64,000 nucleotides of DNA from Martelella alba (GTDB lineage Bacteria > Pseudomonadota > Alphaproteobacteria > Rhizobiales > Rhizobiaceae). The stretch covers positions 1-64,000 of the forward strand of contig NZ_VHLG01000015.1 in NCBI RefSeq assembly GCF_006516955.1. Direction: 5' to 3'. Below, piece after piece: positions 33,652 through 44,069 of this stretch; position 1 is the stretch's first letter; every line of letters starts with the position of its first letter. Below the pieces are notes generated by a model. That model was given only the letters and a program-made list of their open reading frames with translations, was not told where the DNA came from and did no database searches. A program made the position numbers and the translations under genes.

Positions 33652-34110
33652 TTATCCTTCAATATCATCACGGCCGCGCACGATCATGCTCGTGCCGGTC
33701 ATCGAGGCAATCAGCTTGGCGGGTCCATCACCGAGCGCGTAACCCCGGCCATCGGTGACAATGATGTTGCTGCCGGGTTTGGTCACCTCGCCGCGAAACA
33801 GAAAGCGCTCACCGCGTCCCGGTGACATCAGATTGACCTTGAATTCGATGGTCAAGAGCGAGGCATCGGTGTCGATCAACGTATAGGCGGCATAGTTGCA
33901 GGCAGTATCCAGCGTGGCGGCGATCACGCCGGCATGGAGGATGCCATGCTGCTGGGTGAGCTTCATGTCGAAAGGCAGTTCAATCTCAACCACGCCGTGA
34001 CTGATGCTGGTCAGCTCGGCGCCGATCATCGCCATGGCACCCTGCTTGGCAAAACTGTTGGTGATCCGCGTGCGAAAGTCGCCGTGTTGAAAACCTGTCA
34101 TGACCGCCAT
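33652..34110 (-). CDS. PaaI-family hotdog thioesterase
   Basis: The 152-residue protein has the hotdog core of PaaI thioesterases: ELPFDMKLTQQHGILHAGVI, then AATLDTACNYAAYTLID, with the conserved H and D, and LTIEFKVNLMSPGRGERFLF. These hydrolyse acyl-CoA thioesters, often of aromatic acids. The ATG at 34110 gives MAVMTGFQHGD; the upstream frame to 34164 adds a proline-free tail with no ribosome site. It precedes mtnN by 6 bp on the same strand. Substrate unknown. Confidence 0.8.
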   Translation of the reverse strand: MAVMTGFQHGDFRTRITNSFAKQGAMAMIGAELTSISHGVVEIELPFDMKLTQQHGILHAGVIAATLDTACNYAAYTLIDTDASLLTIEFKVNLMSPGRGERFLFRGEVTKPGSNIIVTDGRGYALGDGPAKLIASMTGTSMIVRGRDDIEG

Positions 34111-34193
34111 TCTTGGCCGGCGGCCCGATGCCGCGCCCTGCCCGTTTGATGCCGAGAGTGGCACGGGGCCGGAAGGGCTTCAAGCGCCAAACC

Positions 34194-34649
34194 TCAATTG
34201 AGGTAAACGATCGCCCCATTGAGAGCCATGGCAAAGCCAACCCAGACGAGATAGGGCAGAAAAAGCACGGCGGAGACCCGGTCGTGACGCCAGGCATAGG
34301 CGACAAAACAGAGAAGTCCGAGAAACAGCAATATGATGATGGCCAAGCCGAGCATGGGCAGCTGAATACCAAAAAAAGCGGGCGGCCATAGAAAGTTCAG
34401 CACCAGCAGCACAGCCCAGTCAAGCATCAGGCGCGGGCGGATCCGGCGCGCGAGGAATACGCGCGCGCCAACCCAGCCGATCAGCACATAGAGCAGCGAC
34501 CATACCGGCGCGAACAGCCAGTCGGGCGGGTTGAAGACGGGTTTTGCCAGCTCACCATACCATTCACCCGGCAGGTTCAGCATACCGATGACGAAGCCAG
34601 CGACCACGACGCCGGCAATGAAGACCGTGTAGATGTAAATTCGCGCCAT
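34194..34649 (-). CDS. tspO: TspO/MBR-family tryptophan-rich sensory protein
   Basis: This 151-residue protein has five hydrophobic helices and the family motif KPVFNPPDWLFAPVWSLLYV, with FFGIQLPMLGLAII and later segments. TspO binds porphyrins and is linked to tetrapyrrole and stress control in alphaproteobacteria. It is short, membrane-embedded and full length. It stands 83 bp upstream of the thioesterase start on the same strand. Confidence 0.92.
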   Translation of the reverse strand: MARIYIYTVFIAGVVVAGFVIGMLNLPGEWYGELAKPVFNPPDWLFAPVWSLLYVLIGWVGARVFLARRIRPRLMLDWAVLLVLNFLWPPAFFGIQLPMLGLAIIILLFLGLLCFVAYAWRHDRVSAVLFLPYLVWVGFAMALNGAIVYLN

Positions 34650-34725
34650 ATATCACTCCGCCCACCGTTCAGCCCTCCCCACAATAGGAAGGTCGATGGC
34701 AGAAGCATGGCGGCGTGATCATGCC

Positions 34726-36009
34726 TTACCCGCGCCGGCGCAACGCCGCGCAGTAAAACCCGTCGGTCGCCGTGCGTGCTGGCGACAGGGTGAGCGAACC
34801 GAAACCGCTTTCCAGAGGAGTACCGGTGGTGAATTTCTCTTTCCAGACCGCAGCAAGATCAACGGGCTCGAAGGCGCTTTCTTCCGATAAAAAACGCTCG
34901 ATCTGACGCTGATTCTCTTCCGGCAGCAGAGAACAGGTGACGTAGATCAGCGTGCCGCCAGGACGGACATAGCGGCTGGCCGCTGACAGAACCTCGCGCT
35001 GCTGGCCGGTACGCTCCTCGATATTGCGTTCGGAAAGCCGCCATTTGATATCCGGCCGCCGGCGCCAGGTGCCGGTTCCCGTACAGGGCGCATCGATCAG
35101 CACACGGTCAAGCCGCCCTTCCAGACGGTCCAGCGCGCTCACATCGTCATGAACCTGAACATTGCGGGTTCCCGCACGGCGCAGGCGCTCGATAATTGGC
35201 GACAGCCGGGTTCGGTCGGCATCATAGGCATGGATCTGACCGGTATTTTCCATCATCGCGGAAAGCGCCAGCGTCTTGCCGCCGCCGCCAGCGCAATAGT
35301 CCAGAACCTGTTCACCCTTTTCAGCGCCGGCCAGTGCCGCCACCAGCTGCGAGCCCTCGTCCTGAACCTCGAACCAGCCCTTCTGAAAAGAGAGTTCGGC
35401 GGTGACATTGGGCAGGCGATCAGCGCCGCTTCCCGGCGGAATTCGAAGGCCCTGCGGCGCGATCGGCGAAGCTAGCGCACCGGCGCGGACGAGCGCTTTC
35501 GCCACTTTTTCACGCGCAGCCTTCAGCGTGTTGACCCTGAGATCGAGCGACGGGCGCTGGTTCAGCGCCTCAGCCTCGCCAAGCCAGTCATCAGCAAAAT
35601 TGGCCTGAAAGGATGGCAGGATCCATTCCGGCAGATCGGCGCGCACATGATCGGGCGCATCTTCCAGCTTTCGCGATGCAAAGGCGGCAAGCGAAGCCTC
35701 CGGCAAAGGTTCCGGCGCGAATTTGTCACCGTCAAGCGCAGCGGCAAGCGTCTCGGGCGACAGCCCCCACTGACGGAACAGCACCGCATGACCAAGTGCG
35801 GCCGGGTTGTCATCATCCATCAGCCAGGCATGGGACAGCTTCATTCTGAGAGCGTCATAGACGATGTTACCAATGGCGGCGCGGTCGCCGGAACCGGCAA
35901 AACGATGCGCCGTTCCCCAGTCTTTCAGAGCGTTTGCAATGGGGCGCGACCGGTCCTCAATATCTGCCAGGATCTCGATTGCGCCTGCTAGACGACCGCC
36001 AATGCGCAT
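34726..36009 (-). CDS. RsmB/NOP-family RNA (cytosine-C5) methyltransferase
   Basis: This 427-residue protein has the RsmB-type methyltransferase core: VLDYCAGGGGKTLALSAMM (SAM loop), IHAYDADRTRLSPI, RVLIDAPCTGTGTWRRRPD (motif IV Cys) and YVTCSLLPEENQRQ (motif VI Cys). The two cysteines define m5C RNA methyltransferases; the target is 16S rRNA C967 for RsmB itself. The N-terminal part (AIEILADIED..) lacks the full NusB-like domain of E. coli RsmB, so the exact ortholog is unsure. It precedes tspO on the same strand. Confidence 0.9.
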   Translation of the reverse strand: MRIGGRLAGAIEILADIEDRSRPIANALKDWGTAHRFAGSGDRAAIGNIVYDALRMKLSHAWLMDDDNPAALGHAVLFRQWGLSPETLAAALDGDKFAPEPLPEASLAAFASRKLEDAPDHVRADLPEWILPSFQANFADDWLGEAEALNQRPSLDLRVNTLKAAREKVAKALVRAGALASPIAPQGLRIPPGSGADRLPNVTAELSFQKGWFEVQDEGSQLVAALAGAEKGEQVLDYCAGGGGKTLALSAMMENTGQIHAYDADRTRLSPIIERLRRAGTRNVQVHDDVSALDRLEGRLDRVLIDAPCTGTGTWRRRPDIKWRLSERNIEERTGQQREVLSAASRYVRPGGTLIYVTCSLLPEENQRQIERFLSEESAFEPVDLAAVWKEKFTTGTPLESGFGSLTLSPARTATDGFYCAALRRRG

Positions 36010-36070
36010 GAAGAAGGCTCCTCCACCAAATGTCCGGCCGCCGATGCAGCGGCATGAAAGAATGTCTGTG

Positions 36071-37660
36071 TCAGTTCAGGATGATATAGGTGGCAAGGCC
36101 TGCAAGATAGGCCAGAATCAGAACACCAAACCAGAGCGCCACCCGGCCGGAGCGACTGTGGCGCGCTTCCGCCCGGCCGATCGCATCCGCCGTTGCCGCG
36201 TCGAAACGCAGCCCGTCCTTGCTCATGGCGACGATTTCATTGTGCAGGGTCTCTGTCTTGTCGGCAATTTCCGGAATGGCCTCGGCCAATTTCAGCGCCG
36301 CTTTCAGCCCGTCCTTCATATCGGAGAGCACCCGCTTCGGGCCGAGATTGTCCTCGATCCACTTCGCCACGACCGGCTCGGAGGCCTTCCACATGTTGAA
36401 GCGCGGATCGAGCATGCGCGACACACCTTCAACGACAACCATGGTCTTTTGCAGATTGATCAGCTGCGTCTGGGTCGCCATGTCAAAAATTTCGGTGATC
36501 TCGAACAGCAGCGTCAGCAATTTGCCCATCGAGATCGTCTCGGCCGACTGACCATGGATCGGCTCGCCGATCGCACGGATGGCCTGAGCGAAGGAAGCCT
36601 TGTCATGATGGGACGGCACATAGCCGGCTTCGAAATGCGCCTCGGCCACGCGCATGTAATCGCGAGTGATGAAGCCGTAGAGAATTTCGGCCAGAACCCG
36701 GCGTTCTTTCTTGCCGAGCCGGCCGACAATGCCCATGTCGACGGCAACGATCTCACCCTTCGGATCGACGAAGAGATTGCCGGGATGCATGTCGGCGTGG
36801 AAGAACCCGTCGCGCAGCGTATGGCGCAGGAAGGACTGGATCAGCGTTACGGCCAGATGCTCAAGATCGTGCCCGGCCGCCTTCAGCCCCTCGACATCCG
36901 ACATCTTGATGCCGTCGATCCATTCCATGGTGACGACATCGCGACCGGTGCGCTCCCAATCCACCTCCGGCAGGCGGAAGCCCGGATCATCGGCCGTGTT
37001 TTCCGCCATTTCGGAAAGCGCGGCAGCCTCAAGCCTGAGATCCATCTCGATCCGCGTCGTCTGTTCCAGCGTGCGGGTGACATCGACGGGACGAAGCCGC
37101 CGGCTCTTGCGAACGAAACGCTCCTGCAGATGCGAGACCAGATACATGGCCTCGAGATCTTCATTGAAGCGCTGGCGGATGCCGGGACGGATCACCTTGA
37201 CAGCGACCTTTTTCGGCCCGTCCGGCGTCTGCACCCTTGCAGGGTGAACCTGGGCGATGGATGCGGCCGCAATGGGGTTACCGAATTCGAGATAGAGATC
37301 ATCCGTGGACCGGCCGAGCGAGCCGCGAATGGCCTGCTGCGCCGCCTCCATGGAGAAGAAGGGCATGCGATCCTGCAGCTGAGCCAGGTCATCGGCGAAG
37401 GCATCGCCGACAACATCCGGCCGCGTTGCCAGGAACTGGCCCATCTTCACATAGGACGGCCCGAGACGCGACACGGCCTTGCCGATCCGGTCCGAGCGCG
37501 CCTCATTGCGCGCGCGGCGGCGGGCCAGAAGCGAAAGCGCGCCCTTGCCGAGCCGCATCAGCGGCGGCAGGCCATCCGATGGCAGGGCATTGATCACGCC
37601 CTCACGGGCAAGCACCCAGCCAACGCCCATGAGGCGCAAATAGGAACGGAAAACACTCAT
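36071..37660 (-). CDS. ubiB: UbiB-type ABC1 kinase-like protein
   Basis: This 529-residue protein has the ABC1/UbiB atypical kinase marks: KMGQFLATRPDVV (KxGQ), NPIAAASIAQVHPA (alanine-rich loop), HADMHPGNLFVDP and VDMGIVGRL. The C-terminal end has two membrane helices (VALWFGVLILAYLAGLATYIILN). It supports ubiquinone biosynthesis at the membrane. It lies 8 bp downstream of ubiE, which places both in one operon. Confidence 0.95.
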   Translation of the reverse strand: MSVFRSYLRLMGVGWVLAREGVINALPSDGLPPLMRLGKGALSLLARRRARNEARSDRIGKAVSRLGPSYVKMGQFLATRPDVVGDAFADDLAQLQDRMPFFSMEAAQQAIRGSLGRSTDDLYLEFGNPIAAASIAQVHPARVQTPDGPKKVAVKVIRPGIRQRFNEDLEAMYLVSHLQERFVRKSRRLRPVDVTRTLEQTTRIEMDLRLEAAALSEMAENTADDPGFRLPEVDWERTGRDVVTMEWIDGIKMSDVEGLKAAGHDLEHLAVTLIQSFLRHTLRDGFFHADMHPGNLFVDPKGEIVAVDMGIVGRLGKKERRVLAEILYGFITRDYMRVAEAHFEAGYVPSHHDKASFAQAIRAIGEPIHGQSAETISMGKLLTLLFEITEIFDMATQTQLINLQKTMVVVEGVSRMLDPRFNMWKASEPVVAKWIEDNLGPKRVLSDMKDGLKAALKLAEAIPEIADKTETLHNEIVAMSKDGLRFDAATADAIGRAEARHSRSGRVALWFGVLILAYLAGLATYIILN

Positions 37661-37668
37661 GACCGGCC

Positions 37669-38445
37669 TTAAAGCTTGAAGCCGGAGTGAAGCGCGGCAA
37701 TACCGCTGGAATAATTGGTGAAGCTGACGCGCGAGAAGCCCGCCCGTTCGATCATGGTCGCGAAATCTTTCTGTGCCGGAAATTTTCGGATCGATTCGAC
37801 CAGATAGCGATAGGGCTCGCCGTCGCCCGTAATCGCCTTGCCGATCGCCGGGATCGCCTGGAAGGACCAGAGATCATAGACCTTGTCGATCAATGGCGAA
37901 TCAAGCGCGGAAAATTCCAGTACCAGCAGCCGGCCGCCACGCTTCAAAACACGATAGGCTTCCGACAGCGCCTTTTCGATATGCGGCACATTGCGAATGC
38001 CAAAGGCGATTGTATAGGCATCAAAGGTCTTGTCTTCGAAAGGCAGTTCCTCGGCATTGGCCTCGACAAAGGTCAGATTGTCGATCAGGCCTTTCTTGCG
38101 GGCCCGTTCTTCGCCGACGCCCAGCATCGAACCATTGATATCAAGAACCGTGGCCTTTGCCAGCCCGCCGGAGGCCTCGATAATGCGGAAGGCGATATCG
38201 CCCGTACCACCGGCAACATCCAGCACATGATAATCCGGATCGGGCCGCGGGTTGAGCGCGGCGATCATTGCGTTCTTCCAGGCGCGATGCAGGCCGGCAG
38301 ACATGAGATCATTCATCACATCATAGCGCTTGGCGACCTTGTGGAAGACGTCATTGACGAGTGGTTGCTTTTCGCCATCGGCGACATTTTTGAAGCCAAA
38401 GGATGTCTCCATACCGCCTTCAGCGGTGGTCCGGTTCTCGGCCAT
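37669..38445 (-). CDS. ubiE: Ubiquinone/menaquinone C-methyltransferase UbiE
   Basis: This 258-residue enzyme has [15 protein letters not shown] (SAM loop), the family motif [17 protein letters not shown], and a C-terminal [16 protein letters not shown]. It catalyses the C-methylation step of ubiquinone synthesis. It is the first gene of the ubiE-ubiB operon, divergent from mutM. Full length and intact. Confidence 0.97.
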   Translation of the reverse strand: MAENRTTAEGGMETSFGFKNVADGEKQPLVNDVFHKVAKRYDVMNDLMSAGLHRAWKNAMIAALNPRPDPDYHVLDVAGGTGDIAFRIIEASGGLAKATVLDINGSMLGVGEERARKKGLIDNLTFVEANAEELPFEDKTFDAYTIAFGIRNVPHIEKALSEAYRVLKRGGRLLVLEFSALDSPLIDKVYDLWSFQAIPAIGKAITGDGEPYRYLVESIRKFPAQKDFATMIERAGFSRVSFTNYSSGIAALHSGFKL

Positions 38446-38600
38446 AAGCGCACCTCGTCATTTACCCAACAAACATATCTAGCCAGACCATAGCGAAATC
38501 GCAAAGGCTTAGCTATCGCGGCCGCTTTCGGGAAAGGCGGCTTTCGGCCTATAAACCGAAAATAGGACAAACAAAACGTCAAAGACGGATTTTTGAGATC

Positions 38601-39494
38601 ATGCCGGAACTGCCCGAAGTCGAAACCGTGCGCCGCGGCCTGGCGCCAGCCATGGAAAATACCGTGATTGAGCGGCTTGAGCTGAAGCGTGAGGACCTGC
38701 GCTTTGCCTTTCCGCAAGGCTTTGCCGCCGTGACGGAAGGCCGCAGGATCGAAAGTCTTGGCCGCCGCGCCAAATATCTGCTGATCGATCTCGATGATGG
38801 CATGACCATCATTGCTCATCTCGGCATGTCCGGCTCCTTCCGGATCGAAACCGGCGAAAAAAACGATACACCGGGAGCCTTCGCTTTGCCGCGCGGCAAG
38901 GATGAAAAACATGACCACGTCATTTTTCATCTGACGGGTCCCGGCGGGCCCCTCCGCGTCATCTATAATGATCCGCGCCGCTTCGGCTTCATGCTCCTCA
39001 GTGCAAGACGTGATCTTGAAACGCTCAGCGCCTTTCGCAATCTCGGGCCTGAGCCGGTGGGCAATGCCCTTGATGCGGCGGCGCTTGCGACCCGCTTTGC
39101 AGGCAAGAAACAGCCGCTGAAAACTGCCCTTCTCGATCAGCGCAATATTGCCGGTCTCGGCAATATCTATGTCTGCGAGGCGCTCTGGCACGCCAGGCTC
39201 TCGCCCTTCACCCTCGCCGGCAACCTGGTCAGCCCGACGGGAAGGCCGCGCGCATCCCTTGAACGTCTGGTTGAAGCGATCCGCACCGTGATTGCCGAGG
39301 CAATCGCAGCCGGTGGGTCGACGCTGCGCGACCACCGTCAGGCCGATGGCACGCTTGGCTATTTTCAGCATAATTTCGCAGTCTATGACCGCACGGGCGA
39401 GCCCTGCCGCCATGAAGGCTGCACGGGCACGATCGCCCGCGCCGTTCAGGGCGGACGGTCAACCTTCTACTGCGCCACATGTCAGAAGGGCTGA
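38601..39494 (+). CDS. mutM: Formamidopyrimidine-DNA glycosylase
   Basis: This 297-residue enzyme starts [14 protein letters not shown] with the catalytic P2 and E3. It has [40 protein letters not shown], and the zinc finger C-terminal [10 protein letters not shown]...FYCATCQKG. It excises 8-oxoguanine and formamidopyrimidines. It is divergent from ubiE, the arrangement found in many Rhizobiales. Confidence 0.97.
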   Translation: MPELPEVETVRRGLAPAMENTVIERLELKREDLRFAFPQGFAAVTEGRRIESLGRRAKYLLIDLDDGMTIIAHLGMSGSFRIETGEKNDTPGAFALPRGKDEKHDHVIFHLTGPGGPLRVIYNDPRRFGFMLLSARRDLETLSAFRNLGPEPVGNALDAAALATRFAGKKQPLKTALLDQRNIAGLGNIYVCEALWHARLSPFTLAGNLVSPTGRPRASLERLVEAIRTVIAEAIAAGGSTLRDHRQADGTLGYFQHNFAVYDRTGEPCRHEGCTGTIARAVQGGRSTFYCATCQKG

Positions 39495-39496
39495 TA

Positions 39497-40489
39497 TCAG
39501 CGCCTGATGATCGGATGCAGCGATTTGCCCTCATCCTCAAAGGCGGAGATATTGCCCATCGTCGTACGGGCAATATTGAACAGGGCTTCCTGGGTGAAAA
39601 AGCCCTGATGGCCAGTGATCAGCACATTGGGGAAGGTCAGCAGCCGGGCAAAAATATCGTCGCGGATGACGGTTGAGGACAGGTCACGGAAGAACAGATC
39701 CTCTTCTTCCTCATAGACATCGAGCGCCAGCGCACCGACCTGGCCCGACTTAAGCCCTTCGATGACAGCCAGCGTGTCGATCACACCGCCACGGCTGGTA
39801 TTCACCAGCATCTTGCAGCGTTCCATCTTGGCAATCGCCGCCTCATCAATGAAATGGCGAGTCTCCGGCGTCAGCGGGCAGTGAAGCGTGATGATTTCGG
39901 AGCGGGCCAGAAGCTCGTCCTTGTCGACATAGCGCGCACCAAGTGCGATCGCCTCGTCATTCGGATAGGGATCAAAAGCCAGAAGATTGCAGCCAAAGCC
40001 CGAAAAGGCGCGCATGACATTGCGGCCGATCCCGCCAGTACCGACAACACCGACGGTCTTGCCATGCAGATCGAAACCGAGCAGACCGTTCAGGGCGAAA
40101 TTACCCTCTCGCACCCGGTTATAGGCGCGGTGAATCTTGCGGTTGAGCGTCATCACCAGCGCCAGCGTATGTTCGGCAATGGCATAGGGCGAATAGGAGG
40201 GCACGCGTGCAATTTCGATACCCAGCCGGTCAGCCATGGTCAGATCGACACGATTGAAACCGGCGCAGCGCAGCGCCACAAGCTTGACCCCCTCTTCATG
40301 CAGCACCGACAATGTCGATGCGCCGAGATCATCATTGACGAAGGCGCAGACGACCTTTGACCCCGAGGCCAGCTTGGCAGTCGGGGCATGCAGCGCCGCC
40401 TCAGTAAAGACCAGGTCATGGCGGCCCTCATTGGCGCTGGTGAGGAATTCCTCATCATAGGGTTTGGCGGAAAAAACGGTAACGCGCAT
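39497..40489 (-). CDS. D-lactate dehydrogenase-type 2-hydroxyacid dehydrogenase (LdhA-like)
   Basis: The 330-residue protein starts at ATG 40489 behind a GGGGGA site; a longer frame to 40540 lacks support. It has the NAD-binding loop VGVVGTGGIGRNVMRAF, the substrate-binding arginine in VNTSRGGVID, the catalytic glutamate in DVYEEEEDLFF, and the histidine in LITGHQGFFTQEA. This is the LdhA branch of D-isomer-specific dehydrogenases, which reduce pyruvate to D-lactate with NADH. It stops 2 bp after the opposing mutM stop. Confidence 0.88.
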   Translation of the reverse strand: MRVTVFSAKPYDEEFLTSANEGRHDLVFTEAALHAPTAKLASGSKVVCAFVNDDLGASTLSVLHEEGVKLVALRCAGFNRVDLTMADRLGIEIARVPSYSPYAIAEHTLALVMTLNRKIHRAYNRVREGNFALNGLLGFDLHGKTVGVVGTGGIGRNVMRAFSGFGCNLLAFDPYPNDEAIALGARYVDKDELLARSEIITLHCPLTPETRHFIDEAAIAKMERCKMLVNTSRGGVIDTLAVIEGLKSGQVGALALDVYEEEEDLFFRDLSSTVIRDDIFARLLTFPNVLITGHQGFFTQEALFNIARTTMGNISAFEDEGKSLHPIIRR

Positions 40490-40864
40490 ATCATGTCCCC
40501 CGCTGCCGGCTGGAACCGGACAGCTATTGCAGGCTGGCATTGGCCGGACGGCCGGATAGCGGGGCGGGACAGACGGTCAGGCTGCGGGAACGCCCCGGAT
40601 GCAGTAAAGTGTAAATGTCTTTGCAACAAAGACAATGGCACGCGGTGCGCGGCAAATGGCCATGGGCCGCAAACAGCCTTTCCGGCAGTCCACATGTGTG
40701 GCAAAACCGTCTTTTACACATTGACTGAGCTGGGTTTTGCCTTTATATGCCCGGCCACAGAGATCGAAAGCCGAGACGGCTTCACAACCATGCGCCATGC
40801 GCCGAGGTGCTTTTTTGCAACTTTGGAAGCTGGGGCTTAAGCTGAATTCGAAGAGAGACTTTAT
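40490..40864. other. Intergenic region between ldhA-like gene and rpsT
   Basis: This 375-bp region contains the rpsT promoter at 40721-40749 and, on the other strand, the promoter of the dehydrogenase gene. No further gene is convincing. Confidence 0.5.
40721..40749 (+). promoter_or_regulatory. Likely sigma-70-type promoter of rpsT
   Basis: TTGACT at 40721-40726 is followed after 17 bp by TATATG (40744-40749). This leaves a leader of about 110 nt before the rpsT ATG. Consensus match is good for a housekeeping promoter. Confidence 0.6.
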
Positions 40865-41131
40865 ATGGCCAATACAACCTCGGCGAAAAAGGCGACGCGC
40901 AAAATTGCCCGCCGTACCGCCATCAACAAGTCGCGCCGCTCGCGCGTTCGCGGCTTCATCCGCAAGGTGGAAGAGGCGATCGCCGCTGGCGACATTGAAA
41001 ATGCAAAGGCTGCGCTGAAGGCTGCCGAGCCGGAACTAGCCCGCGCTGCTTCCAAGGGCGTGCTGCACCGCAACACTGCCTCGCGCAAGGTATCCCGTCT
41101 GACGCATCGCGTTGCGACGATGAGCGCCTGA
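40865..41131 (+). CDS. rpsT: 30S ribosomal protein S20
   Basis: This 88-residue basic protein begins [20 protein letters not shown] and has [19 protein letters not shown], the S20 pattern. It binds 16S rRNA early in 30S assembly. It has its own promoter and a strong terminator, so it is monocistronic. The order rpsT then dnaA is common in Rhizobiales. Confidence 0.97.
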   Translation: MANTTSAKKATRKIARRTAINKSRRSRVRGFIRKVEEAIAAGDIENAKAALKAAEPELARAASKGVLHRNTASRKVSRLTHRVATMSA

Positions 41132-41157
41132 GCCATCAAAAGCTTTGATGAATGAAG

Positions 41158-41181
41158 ACCCGGCCCTGGCCGGGTTTTTTT
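41158..41181 (+). terminator. Terminator of rpsT
   Basis: CCCGGCC-CT-GGCCGGG is a strong hairpin followed by seven T residues, 27 bp past the rpsT stop. Confidence 0.9.
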
Positions 41182-41929
41182 ATGCCTAAAAAGTCGAAAA
41201 GACTCACTGTGACATTTTCGTCTCGTCAGCATGTCAGGAAAATGACGAACAAAAATGTTTACTTTCAATCGCATAGCCGAGGAAGCTGCAATTTTGTCAA
41301 GTTTGAGGCGCCACCTAACATGATAAATCGCTGTCAAGTCCAAATATTTTTAAGTGGCGACCGCGCCGTCAAAAACGTGTGGATATTTGAATCTAATTGA
41401 TTCAAAAGCGATTCTTCTGACGGCTATCGTCGCGAGTCAAAATCGGGCGTAAGAGTCAATGCTAACACGACCGGTTCGGCAAAAATTCGCTGTTGAAATT
41501 CGCCGCGGTTCTTGCCTAAATGGCCCACACAGACGGCGGGCACACTGCTCTTTCTCTTCACGGAGATGGTAACACAGTTCTTGTGGATTGTGGGTGGCGC
41601 GGCCCCGCCGGGGCGGAACGTTAAGTTTCGTTATCCCTACAGTTTCAGGTTGCAGGCCGGGTAAAATACCTATTTTCCCGGGATGTGTATTTTTGTGCCT
41701 TTCAGCGAGGTGATAAGGGCGGGAAAACAAGATTTCGGGGACATACGTGAATGGCTGGCAATTACCTTCGATGATGAGGCATCGATGGATTGGTTATGGT
41801 TGCCAAGCCCGAGCCTGTGACAACAGGCCAATTCCAAACGAGACCGGCAATAACGGTCCGGACTTATTTTGGCGGCGCTTTCCGGCGGAAACCGCTTGCC
41901 AGGGTGATATTTCGAAAGGCGGCAAAAGA
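41182..41929. other. 748-bp non-coding region upstream of dnaA
   Basis: No gene is supported between the rpsT terminator and the dnaA start. Near matches to the DnaA box (TTATCCACA) are present: TGTGGATAT at 41378-41386 (one mismatch) and weaker ones near 41582 and 41641. The first half is AT-rich. This fits a dnaA promoter with autoregulation; two or three weak boxes are too few to call an origin. Confidence 0.5.
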
Positions 41930-43489
41930 ATGAAGATGAGAATGGTGGCCTCCCGCGACGAGCACGAGGAGGAGTTGTCCAGTGCACGCAATTTGGATGA
42001 TGGACAGGCTCACGCGGACACCGACATGAACAGCGGCGACAATGAATTTTTTGAACGTTTTTGCACCTCCCTCAAGGCACAGGTCGGTACCGATGTCTAT
42101 GCCAGCTGGTTTGGACGCCTGAAGCTGCACAGTGCTTCAAAAAGTGTTCTGCGCTTTTCCGTTCCGACCGCTTTTCTCAAGTCCTGGATCAACAATCACT
42201 ATATTGATCTGATGACGGAGATCGCCAAGAGTGACCGGCCGCAGCTTCTGAAGGTCGAAGTGCTGGTGCGTTCGGCAACCCGCAGCGTGCGCGCCGTGCG
42301 CAAGCCGGAAACGGCGCTGAAGGTGCCGGCCCCGCAGGCGGCACCGGCGCGGCCGGCAACACACCGCACTGTTGCCAATACACCCACATTCTCCGATCCG
42401 CAGCCGTCCTCGGCGTCGCGCGGCAATGGTACGGCATCAACTGTGTTCGGCTCGCCGCTCGACCCCTATTTCACCTTCGACAATTTTGTCGAAGGCGGCT
42501 CAAACCGTGTGGCACTGGCCGCCGCCCGCACCATTGCCGAATCGAACGGATCCGCCTCGGTTCGTTTCAACCCGCTTTTCATCCATGCCTCTGTTGGGCT
42601 CGGCAAGACCCATCTGCTGCAGGCGATTGCCAATGCAGCGCTTGCCTCACCGGCCAAGCCGCGCGTTGTCTATCTGACCGCCGAATATTTCATGTGGAAA
42701 TTCGCCACCGCCATTCGGGATAATGACGCGCTGACGCTGAAGGACTCGCTGCGCAATATCGATCTTCTGGTGATCGATGACATGCAGTTCCTGCAGGGCA
42801 AGACCATCCAGCAGGAATTCTGCCATCTGCTGAACACGCTGCTCGACAGCGCCAAGCAGGTGGTTGTTGCAGCTGACCGCGCATCCTGCGATCTGGAATC
42901 GCTCGACCCGCGCGTCCGCTCCCGCCTTACCGGCGGTGTGACGCTGGAAATCGACGCTCCGGACTACGCCATGCGTCTGGAAATGCTGAAGCGCCGGCTG
43001 GAACTTGCAAAGATCGAGGATCCGACCATCGAAATCCCCGAAAGCGTGCTTGCCCATGTGGCCGGCAAGGTCACCGCCAGCGGCCGTGAGCTTGAAGGTG
43101 CGTTCAACCAGCTTCTGTTCCGCCGCTCCTTCGAGCCTGACCTGTCGCTGGAACGCGTTGATGAACTTCTGGTTCATTTGGTCGGCAGCGGCGAGCCGAA
43201 GCGGGTTCGTATCGAGGACATCCAGCGGGTCGTCGCCCGCCATTACAGCGTCACGCGTCAGGAACTGGTCTCGAACCGGCGTACGCGGGTGATCGTCAAG
43301 CCGCGCCAAATCGCCATGTTCCTGGCCAAGACCATGACGCCGCGCTCCTTCCCCGAGATCGGCCGCCGCTTTGGCGGACGCGATCACACCACGGTGCTGC
43401 ATGCCGTGCGCAAGATCGAGGAGCTTCTGGAAAAGGATCAGAAGCTCTCACAGGAAGTCGAGTTGCTGAAGCGCCTGATCAACGAATAA
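41930..43489 (+). CDS. dnaA: Chromosomal replication initiator DnaA
   Basis: The ATG at 41930 with AAAGG upstream gives 519 residues; the conserved family N-terminus ([21 protein letters not shown]) begins about 36 residues later, so an ATG at 42027 is possible. Domain III has Walker [14 protein letters not shown] and Walker [13 protein letters not shown]; domain IV has [18 protein letters not shown], the DnaA-box-binding signature. DnaA binds origin boxes and opens the duplex. It is followed by a terminator. Confidence 0.97.
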   Translation: MKMRMVASRDEHEEELSSARNLDDGQAHADTDMNSGDNEFFERFCTSLKAQVGTDVYASWFGRLKLHSASKSVLRFSVPTAFLKSWINNHYIDLMTEIAKSDRPQLLKVEVLVRSATRSVRAVRKPETALKVPAPQAAPARPATHRTVANTPTFSDPQPSSASRGNGTASTVFGSPLDPYFTFDNFVEGGSNRVALAAARTIAESNGSASVRFNPLFIHASVGLGKTHLLQAIANAALASPAKPRVVYLTAEYFMWKFATAIRDNDALTLKDSLRNIDLLVIDDMQFLQGKTIQQEFCHLLNTLLDSAKQVVVAADRASCDLESLDPRVRSRLTGGVTLEIDAPDYAMRLEMLKRRLELAKIEDPTIEIPESVLAHVAGKVTASGRELEGAFNQLLFRRSFEPDLSLERVDELLVHLVGSGEPKRVRIEDIQRVVARHYSVTRQELVSNRRTRVIVKPRQIAMFLAKTMTPRSFPEIGRRFGGRDHTTVLHAVRKIEELLEKDQKLSQEVELLKRLINE

Positions 43490-43511
43490 GACAGTCACAA
43501 TCACTGCCAAG

Positions 43512-43539
43512 GGGCCCGGTTTCAAATCCGGGCCCTTTT
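43512..43539 (+). terminator. Terminator of dnaA
   Basis: GGGCCCGG-loop-CCGGGCCC followed by TTTT, 23 bp after the dnaA stop. Confidence 0.88.
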
Positions 43540-43714
43540 CACATTCGTGACCGGCTGCTAGAGCTTGATCCGGCCGGAGCGAAGTGTGGATCGGCACGTT
43601 CATGCGGCAAGACAACTGCCTAGAGCACCGGGCGAAATAGTGGACGCCGGGTTCGCCAAGCCGATGCGCAATGCCGGGTATCTTGCGCCAAATCAGAGCC
43701 AAAAAGGATGCATC

Positions 43715-44068
43715 ATGACCACCAAGCTTTACGGCATCAAGAATTGCAGCACGATGAAGAAGGCCTGGACCTGGCTGGATGCACACGCTATCGACTATGA
43801 TTTCCATGACTACAAGAAGGCCGGGATTGACCGGGCGCATCTTGAAGCCTGGTGTGATACGGCTGGCTGGGAGAAAGTGATCAATCGCGCCGGCATGAGC
43901 TTCCGCAAGCTTCCGGATGAGGACAAGCAGGACCTCAGCCGCGACAAGGCGATCGCGCTGATGCTTGCCAATCCTTCGATGATCAAGCGCCCCGTGCTGG
44001 AACGTGATGGCGATCTCCTTATCGGCTTCAAGCCGGATATTTATGCTGCGTCCTTCGGGGCTGACTGA
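43715..44068 (+). CDS. ArsC/Spx-family reductase-like protein
   Basis: The start ATG 43715 has AAGGA 7 bp upstream. The 117-residue protein begins MTTKLYGIKNCSTMKKAW with the active-site Cys of the ArsC/YffB fold, followed by FHDYKKAGIDRAHLEAW and PSMIKRPVLERDGDLLIGFKP, the family C-terminal part. The group includes thiol reductases and Spx-like regulators; the substrate is unknown. It is 1 bp upstream of the ybaK gene, so they are cotranscribed. Confidence 0.88.
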   Translation: MTTKLYGIKNCSTMKKAWTWLDAHAIDYDFHDYKKAGIDRAHLEAWCDTAGWEKVINRAGMSFRKLPDEDKQDLSRDKAIALMLANPSMIKRPVLERDGDLLIGFKPDIYAASFGAD

Positions 44069-44069
44069 C

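Noticed and set aside
35864-37672. Long plus-strand open frame of about 600 residues opposite the RNA methyltransferase and ubiB
   Set aside because: It covers two intact genes on the other strand and has low-complexity composition typical of antisense frames in GC-rich DNA.
41182-41929. oriC upstream of dnaA
   Set aside because: Too few good DnaA boxes, and oriC in this order usually lies elsewhere.
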